Under the pieces are notes generated by a model, which was given only the letters and a program-made list of their open reading frames with translations, made no database searches and was not told the DNA's origin. A DNA stretch of 64,000 nt from an uncultured Ruminococcus sp. (GTDB lineage Bacteria > Bacillota > Clostridia > Oscillospirales > Acutalibacteraceae), in assembly GCA_905235715.1 (NCBI GenBank), contig CAJONB010000007.1:1-64000 (forward strand), written 5' to 3'. Below, piece after piece: positions 57,971 through 64,000 of the stretch. The position numbers and the translations under genes were made by a program. Every line of letters starts with the position of its first letter. Position 1 is the stretch's first letter.

Positions 57971-60900
57971 ATGAAATCTCGCAGGATCATCTCATTCTTG
58001 CTGGTTGTAATGCTTTTGGTATCTACCGTAAGCATCGGCGCGTATGCGAATACCGCCGATCTCGCAGAGACGGGCTACTACAACCAGAACTATCTTGAGA
58101 ATTACGCAACAAAAGCTGCCGCTGAGTCCGGCTACGGCTGTACTTACTCCAAGTCAGCCACCACCTTTAAGGTATGGGCTCCCGAGGCAACATCCGTCAG
58201 CGTTAAGCGCTATTCCACCGGTACCGACGCCGAGTCGGGCGCGGCTGTACTGGGCACCGATAAGATGTCCTATAACAGCTCCACCGGTTCGTGGACACTG
58301 AAGCTTAACGGCGACCATAAGAACGAGTATTATACTTATATCGTCGACCGCTCCGGCGTTATCAAGGAAACGCAGGATCCCTACGCGACGGCTGTCGGCG
58401 CGAACGGCAACCGTTCCATGATCTGCGACCTCGATTCCACCGACCCCGACGGTTGGGAGAACGACAAGCACGTCTTCTTTGACAATCCCGGCGAGGCGGT
58501 TGTCTGGGAGGTTCATGTACGTGATTTCTCCATCGACGTTTCTTCCGGCGTCAGCGACGCGAATAAGGGAAAGTACCTTGCGTTCACCGAGGGCAATACC
58601 ACTGTAGGCGGCAAGGGCAAGGTAGCCTCCTGCGTTGACTATCTGGTTGAGCATAACGTCAACTGCGTACAGCTCATGCCGATTGAGGACTTTGCGTCTA
58701 TCGACGAGACCGACGACGCTATCCGCAGAAACTGGGGCTACGATCCCAAAAACTACAACGTTCCCGAGGGCTCCTACTCCTCCGACCCTTATGACGGAAA
58801 CACCCGTATCACCGAATTCAAGATGCTGGTTCAGGCGCTGCATGACCGCGGTATCGCCGTTGTCATGGACGTTGTTTACAACCACACCTTCGTCCTCGAG
58901 GGCTCCTCGCTCAACATGACGACCCCGAACTACTTCTACCGTAAGTCCTCTGCGGAGAACTATCACAACGGCTCGGGTCTGGGCAACGTTCTGTCCTCCG
59001 AGAAGGCGATGACCTCAAAGTTTATCTCAGACTCCCTGATTCACTGGGTCAACGAGTATCACATCGACGGCTTCCGCTTCGACCTGATGGGCTGCCACGA
59101 TGTTACCAATGTCAAAAAATGGCGCACTAATCTCGATAAGATCGATCAGCGCATCCTGATGTACGGCGAGCCGTGGCCGGGCGGCGGAGATAACGGTATC
59201 AGCAACGGTATCTCTAACTCGAACCTTAACCAGCTCACCCGCGTCGGCGCGTTCAACCAGACTTATTCCGACGCGCTCAAGGGCGACCATGAGAAGAATA
59301 CGACCGCAGGTATTGGCTTCCTGAACGGACAGTCTGACGCTGAAATCCGCAAGGCGGGCGCAGGTCAGGCTACCTATTTCCCAAGCGCTAAGGTGAACCA
59401 GTTCATCAACTACACCGATAACCATGATAACCTGACGCTGTTCGATAAGATTCTCGCGGGCAACGGCGCTGCCGGCTTTAAGGCAGGTAAGGACGGCGTT
59501 GTTTCCAACGGTACCACCCCGCTGATTACCCAGAACAAGACCGCCGTCAATAATCCGAGCGCGCAGGTGCTGGGTCAGATGAAGGTTGCTCTGACATCCG
59601 CGCTGACCTCACAGGGCATCCCGTTTACCGTTGCGGGTACCGAGTTCTGCCGCACCAAGTACGGCGATGCAAACTCCTACCGCTCCGAGGACGCGATCAA
59701 CGCAATTGACTGGACACGCGCTGAGACGTATGCTTCTGTTGCGGACTACTACGCAGGCTTAGTCGCTATCCGTAAGGCGTTCGATGCGTTTACGAATTCG
59801 ACCTCTGTTTCCACAACCACCGTCAGCGGCTGTACCGCATGGCAAATCAGCAACAGCGCCTCCGGTCAGTGGAGCAAGATTATCGTCGCGCTGAACAATA
59901 CATCCGCGGCGAAGACCATCACCTGCTCCGGAAACTGGACGGTCGTTGCGAACGGCACCAAGGCGGGCACAACCGCGCTGGGTACTACTTCCGGCTCCTA
60001 CAGCGTTCCCGCATGGTCGGGCGTTATACTGGTAGATTCCGCGTCCTTCGGCAACTACAAGCAGCCGAACCCCGGTACCGCTACCGTTATTACCGAGCAT
60101 TATACCCGCGACTCCGCGACCGGCTCTTACACTAAAATCAAGACCGAGACCGCGAAGTATAAGGAAGGTCAGACATGGCGTGCTTCCAAGAGCCTCGCTA
60201 TCCTCTTTGACCATGACTTTGACAAGACCGAGTCCACTGCTTCCGGCAACGCTACCTACGGCGCTGTCACCGCGGGCAGCACCTATACCGTAAAATTCTA
60301 CTATACCCGCAATATCAAGTCGGGCTATCTGACCGTTAACTTCCTGAATACCTCGGGCGGCGCGCGTATCAAGACGCCGATGAAGTACCGTATGCGCAAC
60401 GGCGATCCCTACTCGATTCCCGCGACTGCCGTCATGGGCTATGAGCTGGATACCACCCGTTATCCCGCAATGACGCGCGGTAACTTTGACGCAGACAACC
60501 CCGCTACCTTCAACTTCTACTATAAGAAGCTGACCAATACAACCACCCGCGTCCACTTCTATAAGACCGGCACCAAGTTTGCCAATAGCTCGACAATCCT
60601 ATGCTACGCTTATGATGACGACGGCAATGAGCCGCTCGGCGCATGGCCGATCCAGACAAAGGCTACTGCCGGCATGAAGAACGATACCGCGACAGGTGCG
60701 GGCTGGGTCTATATCGACGTTCCCACCACCTCGTGCTATGTCATGTTCCACTACGGCGATATGCAGCTTCCCGGACAGGGTGAGCAGGGCTATTCCGTAT
60801 CCGGCGAAGCATGGATCAAGAACGGCGTCGTTTCCTTTAATAATAAGATTGTTACCTCGCATATCGAGATAAAGACCGGTAAGCAGGTTTCCGCCGACGT

Positions 60901-62026
60901 TACCAAGCAGTACACCAACGTCAGCTCCAACCAGACTTATACGACCTCTCCGGTCACCACCCTTAACCGTGAGTATTACACTCCCGCGAACGCTTCCGGC
61001 TACTATGAGGCAGGCGTTACCAACGTCGTTTACCTCTACACCGATGAAGGCGAAAAGCCCACCGAGCCTCCCACACAGCCGAAGCCGACCTCTGCCGGCA
61101 CCGGTAAGCTGATGGGCGATACCGACGAGGATAATACAATCAGCGTACTTGACTCTACTCTTATCCAGCGCGTGCTTGTTGACCTTGCAGCAAAGACAGC
61201 ATCATACAACATCGTTGGCGACGTTGACCAGGACGGCGCGGTTACCATCATCGACGCGACCACAATCCAGAGATTCCTTGCGGGCTTGAAGCTCGACGAT
61301 AAAGTGAAAATCAACGTCCGTATCGACGGCGATGAGCCTACCGAGCCTCCGACCGATCCCGTTGTACCGACCGAGTATACCGAACCGACCGATCCGTATT
61401 ACGGCGACGAAGTTACCATCTACTTTACGAATAACAAATACTGGGGCAGCGTCTATGCTTATATCTGGTCCGATTCTCAGGAGGGCTACTGGCCCGGCGA
61501 CGCGATTTATCCTGTCGCGACCAACGATTACGGTCAGGATATTTATGAGGTCACCCTCAGCTCCGATTCCTACATTATCTTCAACGACGGCAACGATACC
61601 GAGCAGACGACCGATATCTATGTCGGCGGCTTGTTAGAGAACGCAGTCTACTGCCTTGATAATGTAGACGAGAACGGTCACTACCTCTACGGCGAGTGGA
61701 CATACGATCCGTATTATGTCGGTCCTACTACGGGACCCGGCGGCGACGGCGGAAAGATGTACATGATTCCGTCCACCGAGTGGAAATCCGACGGCGCGCG
61801 CTTTGCGGCTTACTTCTTCGGCGGCAACGATCCGACATGGGCAAATATGAAGTACGCCGGCGACAACCTCTATTCGGTTGACATTCCCGACGGCTACACG
61901 AATATCATCTTCGTCCGTATGAACGGCGCGACGACCGAGAATAACTGGGAAAATAAGTGGAACCAGACCGATGACCTGAGCATCGAGCCGGGCGGCACCT
62001 ATACCGTCAACGGCTGGGAAAAGTAA
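57971..62026 (+). CDS. secreted type I pullulanase with internal dockerin and CBM26 starch-binding modules
   Basis: A 1351-residue exported debranching enzyme cleaving alpha-1,6 bonds in starch. A signal peptide (1-27) is followed by a CBM48-like domain (about 60-150) and a GH13_14 domain with the pullulanase mark NWGYDPKNYNVPEG and GH13 regions VVMDVVYNHT (about 295), GFRFDLMGCHD (366), YGEPWPGGG (397) and YTDNHDN (481). Residues 705-860 resemble MucBP repeats and 865-1000 a starch-binding-like module. A two-repeat dockerin (DTDEDNTISVLDSTLIQR and DVDQDGAVTIIDATTIQR) lies at 1045-1115, not at the end. CBM26 (1145-1245, IYFTNNKYWGSVYAYIW) and another sugar-binding-like module (1262-1351) follow. 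Confidence 0.92.
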   Translation: MKSRRIISFLLVVMLLVSTVSIGAYANTADLAETGYYNQNYLENYATKAAAESGYGCTYSKSATTFKVWAPEATSVSVKRYSTGTDAESGAAVLGTDKMSYNSSTGSWTLKLNGDHKNEYYTYIVDRSGVIKETQDPYATAVGANGNRSMICDLDSTDPDGWENDKHVFFDNPGEAVVWEVHVRDFSIDVSSGVSDANKGKYLAFTEGNTTVGGKGKVASCVDYLVEHNVNCVQLMPIEDFASIDETDDAIRRNWGYDPKNYNVPEGSYSSDPYDGNTRITEFKMLVQALHDRGIAVVMDVVYNHTFVLEGSSLNMTTPNYFYRKSSAENYHNGSGLGNVLSSEKAMTSKFISDSLIHWVNEYHIDGFRFDLMGCHDVTNVKKWRTNLDKIDQRILMYGEPWPGGGDNGISNGISNSNLNQLTRVGAFNQTYSDALKGDHEKNTTAGIGFLNGQSDAEIRKAGAGQATYFPSAKVNQFINYTDNHDNLTLFDKILAGNGAAGFKAGKDGVVSNGTTPLITQNKTAVNNPSAQVLGQMKVALTSALTSQGIPFTVAGTEFCRTKYGDANSYRSEDAINAIDWTRAETYASVADYYAGLVAIRKAFDAFTNSTSVSTTTVSGCTAWQISNSASGQWSKIIVALNNTSAAKTITCSGNWTVVANGTKAGTTALGTTSGSYSVPAWSGVILVDSASFGNYKQPNPGTATVITEHYTRDSATGSYTKIKTETAKYKEGQTWRASKSLAILFDHDFDKTESTASGNATYGAVTAGSTYTVKFYYTRNIKSGYLTVNFLNTSGGARIKTPMKYRMRNGDPYSIPATAVMGYELDTTRYPAMTRGNFDADNPATFNFYYKKLTNTTTRVHFYKTGTKFANSSTILCYAYDDDGNEPLGAWPIQTKATAGMKNDTATGAGWVYIDVPTTSCYVMFHYGDMQLPGQGEQGYSVSGEAWIKNGVVSFNNKIVTSHIEIKTGKQVSADVTKQYTNVSSNQTYTTSPVTTLNREYYTPANASGYYEAGVTNVVYLYTDEGEKPTEPPTQPKPTSAGTGKLMGDTDEDNTISVLDSTLIQRVLVDLAAKTASYNIVGDVDQDGAVTIIDATTIQRFLAGLKLDDKVKINVRIDGDEPTEPPTDPVVPTEYTEPTDPYYGDEVTIYFTNNKYWGSVYAYIWSDSQEGYWPGDAIYPVATNDYGQDIYEVTLSSDSYIIFNDGNDTEQTTDIYVGGLLENAVYCLDNVDENGHYLYGEWTYDPYYVGPTTGPGGDGGKMYMIPSTEWKSDGARFAAYFFGGNDPTWANMKYAGDNLYSVDIPDGYTNIIFVRMNGATTENNWENKWNQTDDLSIEPGGTYTVNGWEK

Positions 62027-62050
62027 ATCCCGGTTAACGCTAAATTACAA

Positions 62051-62077
62051 AGAGCCTTGCTTCGGCAGGGCTCTTTT
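62051..62077 (+). terminator. terminator after the pullulanase gene
   Basis: AGAGCCTTGC and GCAGGGCTCT pair around a TTCG loop, followed by TTTTT. Confidence 0.93.
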
Positions 62078-62122
62078 TACTTAGAATGTTTGACGATAGG
62101 AATTGGTTGGCGCAATTAACTC

Positions 62123-62151
62123 TTGCAAAATAATGCATGATGGGATATAAT
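62123..62151 (+). promoter_or_regulatory. promoter of the PqqD-S26-HprK-like-ABC operon
   Basis: TTGCAA (62123-62128) and TATAAT (62146-62151), 17 bases apart, 16 bases before the first ATG at 62167. Confidence 0.78.
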
Positions 62152-62166
62152 TTGCTTGGTGATAGT

Positions 62167-62430
62167 ATGAAAATCAAAAATGACTTTATCTTAAAGAAAA
62201 TCGCGGGCAGCTACGTCGTTGTTCCCGTTCGTCAGCAGGCGGTGGATTTCTCGGGAATCATCAAGCTTTCCGACACCGGCGCGTTTTTGTGGAAGCTGCT
62301 GGAGGACGGCGCGGACAGGGAAGAGCTGGTCGCAAAATTACTGGACGAATATCTGGTGGACGAGGCGAAGGCTGAGGCGGACGTCGACCGTTTTATCGAG
62401 CGCTTGAACGAGGTCGGTCTCCTTGAGTGA
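62167..62430 (+). CDS. PqqD-family peptide-binding protein
   Basis: An 87-residue protein of the PqqD/RRE type, small winged-helix proteins that bind leader peptides of ribosomally made natural products. Matching features are VVPVRQQAVDFSGIIKLSDTGAFLWKLLEDGADREELVAKL in outline, with the conserved LSDTGAFLWKLL, and ending LNEVGLLE. The start at 62167 has GGTGAT about 5 bases upstream; 10 extra codons are open upstream. It overlaps the next gene by 8 bases. No precursor peptide gene is visible. Confidence 0.85.
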   Translation: MKIKNDFILKKIAGSYVVVPVRQQAVDFSGIIKLSDTGAFLWKLLEDGADREELVAKLLDEYLVDEAKAEADVDRFIERLNEVGLLE

Positions 62431-62878
62431 GCGGATATCGAACCGCGAGTTCCTTGCTGTGATGCAGGAGGCGTTCAGCCGCGGTCAGCAGCTGAAATTT
62501 ACGCCGTCAGGCACCAGTATGCTCCCGATGCTCGACGGCATGAACGATACGGTTACATTTGCCGAGAAGCCGGAGCGTTTAAAAAAATACGACGTTGCTT
62601 TTTATCAGCGCAATAACGGTCAGCTGGTGCTGCACCGCGTCGTGAAGCTGTGCGGGGACGGCAGCTATGTTTTTTCGGGCGACAATCAGTATTACTATGA
62701 GCCGGGTATCCGCGACGAAAATATTCTTGCGCTGATGGTCGCGTTTACACACGGAGATAAGGAACATACGACAGACGATTTTTCTTATCGGCTTTATATC
62801 CATAGGATGATGCTGAAAAAGCGTTTGCGGATTTTTGCCGTGAAGGTTTATCATAAGCTTTTTAAACGGAACAGATAG
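62423..62878 (+). CDS. S24/S26-type (signal peptidase-like) serine peptidase
   Basis: A 151-residue protein with the S26 nucleophile motif SGTSMLPML (Ser at about residue 32), the box YDVAFYQRNNGQLVLHRVV and the FSGDNQ motif. Where bacterial type I signal peptidases have the catalytic Lys it has His (about residue 71), as in the archaeal/ER and SipW type. No membrane span is evident. In this operon it may cleave a leader peptide before export. Confidence 0.8.
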   Translation: MSERISNREFLAVMQEAFSRGQQLKFTPSGTSMLPMLDGMNDTVTFAEKPERLKKYDVAFYQRNNGQLVLHRVVKLCGDGSYVFSGDNQYYYEPGIRDENILALMVAFTHGDKEHTTDDFSYRLYIHRMMLKKRLRIFAVKVYHKLFKRNR

Positions 62879-62890
62879 GCAGGGTTTGTA

Positions 62891-63568
62891 ATGAGTATTT
62901 ACAGAATTTCGGATTTGAATGTTGAGATTACGACGAATTCGGCGACTGTCGCCGAGGCAATCAAGCCTTATGAGGTACAATATCAGGAGCGCCCGAATTT
63001 GTCGCTGTTCCTGACGGACGACAGACTATTGGAGCTGATGGAGGAGAACGAAGGACGTACCGCGGATGTGATTGAGACCGTCTATATCGCGACGCTGTAT
63101 TCTTGGGCGCTGTTTGACTTCAACGGCTTTCCGATTCACGCGACGGCGGTCGAGCAGGACGGTAAGGCGATTCTTTTTGCCGCTCCGTTTGAGGATAACC
63201 TTGATTTTATGTCCCTGCTGCCGCAGGACAAGGTCTTTACCTACGACTATCCCGGCGTCAGAATGCAGGATGATTTGTATTATGCCTTTGATACGCCGTT
63301 CGGCATGAAGGGCAAATACGCGAAGAGAGGGAAGAAGCTGCCGTTGGAGGCAATCGTTTTTGTCGATTCCGGGCGGTTTGATTCTCTGCGTGTATTGGAG
63401 GCAAAGGACTTCGTGCCGATGTTTATGCGTGCTGTCGCTCTGAATGTCCGTCACGAGCGCACGAAGCACACGCTGTTCATTCTTGAGCGCGTCATGCACA
63501 GAGTGAAATTTTACGGAGTACGCGACTTGAACGACGTCGACTTTATTTTTGAGAGAGTAACAGAATGA
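62891..63568 (+). CDS. HPr-kinase-like protein lacking the P-loop
   Basis: A 225-residue protein whose middle part follows the outline of HprK-related kinases: FPIHATAVEQDGKAILFAAP, FTYDYPGVRMQDDLYYAFDT and LEAIVFVDSGR. The position where HprK-like proteins have a Walker A loop (GxxGxGKST) reads APFEDNLDFM, so ATP binding is doubtful. HprK-like proteins occur beside PqqD-type proteins in some lasso-peptide clusters. The relationship is recalled by pattern, not searched. The stop overlaps the ABC transporter start (ATGA). Confidence 0.55.
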   Translation: MSIYRISDLNVEITTNSATVAEAIKPYEVQYQERPNLSLFLTDDRLLELMEENEGRTADVIETVYIATLYSWALFDFNGFPIHATAVEQDGKAILFAAPFEDNLDFMSLLPQDKVFTYDYPGVRMQDDLYYAFDTPFGMKGKYAKRGKKLPLEAIVFVDSGRFDSLRVLEAKDFVPMFMRAVALNVRHERTKHTLFILERVMHRVKFYGVRDLNDVDFIFERVTE

Positions 63569-64000
63569 AAAAGCAAAACAAGAACGCCTTGCGCTGGATT
63601 GTCAACAGCTCAAGGCCTCAGCTTTTCAATATCATATTTTTGGCGGCAGTCTACGGACTGAACGCCTTTATCGGCGTGTATAACACCGTTTTTGCAAAGA
63701 ATCTGGTAGATGCAGCGACGCAGAGAGGGGACTTGAATCAGGTCATTTATTACGCGCTGATGTATCTCGGCGTTACCGTGGTACAAATTGTAACGCTCGT
63801 TTTGGCTCGGATTTTTTCCTTTAAGGTATCTGCAAAGCTGGAAATGTCCATGAAGAGCAGGCTCTTTTCCGATATGATGGACAAAGGCTATTCCGAGATT
63901 ACGGCGTATCATTCGGGCGAGTTGATGAACCGCCTGACAAGTGATGTTTCGGTGATTTCCTCTGCGGTGACTTCCATTTATTCCGAGCGTTGTGTTTTTT
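63565..64000 (+). CDS. ABC exporter (transmembrane-domain part; continues beyond window)
   Basis: The first 145 codons of an ABC transporter of the exporter fold, cut by the right edge. Two membrane spans are visible (FNIIFLAAVYGLNAFIGVYN and YALMYLGVTVVQIVTLVLAR), followed by the typical intracellular loop LEMSMKSRLFSDMMDKGYSE and the GELMNRLTSDVSVISS motif of type 1 exporter membrane domains. An ATPase domain should follow. It is translationally coupled to the HprK-like gene, so it is probably the exporter of the product of this cluster. Confidence 0.88.
   Translation, partial: MKKQNKNALRWIVNSSRPQLFNIIFLAAVYGLNAFIGVYNTVFAKNLVDAATQRGDLNQVIYYALMYLGVTVVQIVTLVLARIFSFKVSAKLEMSMKSRLFSDMMDKGYSEITAYHSGELMNRLTSDVSVISSAVTSIYSERCVF

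Overview
The window looks like a chromosomal segment of a strictly anaerobic, starch-degrading Firmicute of the Ruminococcus/Oscillospiraceae type, close in style to Ruminococcus bromii. The pointers are an oxygen-sensitive ribonucleotide reductase (nrdD/nrdG), a multi-subunit NAD(P)-linked [FeFe] hydrogenase, a bacterial glycogen operon (glgBCDA), three secreted proteins with dockerin modules, and starch-binding (CBM26-type) modules on two of them. Dockerins together with CBM26 suggest an amylosome-like cell-surface starch system; no cohesin or scaffoldin is visible here. The genus assignment is inference; no rRNA gene is present to confirm it.

Layout, left to right. 0-5 kb: the 3' end of rpoD, a small zincin-like peptidase, then a leftward murI-DUF1934-argS operon and an orphan gene. 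5-9 kb: the rpmG-secE-nusG-rplK-rplA-rplJ-rplL block with an L10 leader and attenuator; rplK is broken by an apparent 14-nt deletion. 9-12.6 kb: a dockerin protein with CBM26 and a CotH-kinase-like domain. 12.8-17.8 kb (leftward): the [FeFe] hydrogenase operon. 18-21 kb: a six-repeat FN3-like secreted SGNH hydrolase. 21-24.5 kb (leftward): a putative sensor-hydrogenase operon (two DRTGG proteins, a HATPase, a HydS-like protein, an unknown protein, a PHP protein), with a 162-bp MITE-like element just upstream. 25-26 kb: a second dockerin protein. 26-32 kb: nrdG-nrdD, putP and a TetR regulator. 32-40 kb: alr, then polA-ptp-rimI-tsaD-lipoprotein-ruvX-DUF896; tsaD is frameshifted. 40-46 kb: an O-antigen-ligase-like protein, a zinc-type P-ATPase with an SmtB-like repressor, a HAD phosphatase and an acyl-ACP thioesterase. 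46-52 kb: the glycogen operon. 52-57.7 kb: rny behind a long structured leader, a radical SAM protein, DUF6514, ABC-transporter remnants and a sugar-kinase-like protein. 58-62 kb: a large pullulanase with an internal dockerin and C-terminal starch-binding modules. 62-64 kb: a PqqD / S26-like peptidase / HprK-like / ABC-exporter cluster that runs off the right edge.

How it fits together: secreted pullulanase and dockerin proteins act on starch outside the cell; sugars can be stored as glycogen by glgBCDA; fermentation reductant can be released as H2 by the hydrogenase, possibly monitored by the sensor-hydrogenase operon. The least-explained parts are the right-edge peptide-maturation-like cluster, the sensor-hydrogenase operon, the structured rny leader, the CotH-CBM26-dockerin protein and the histone-like tail on GlgB. 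Two core genes (rplK, tsaD) carry frameshifts, so an assembly or sequencing artefact must be excluded before reading biology into them.
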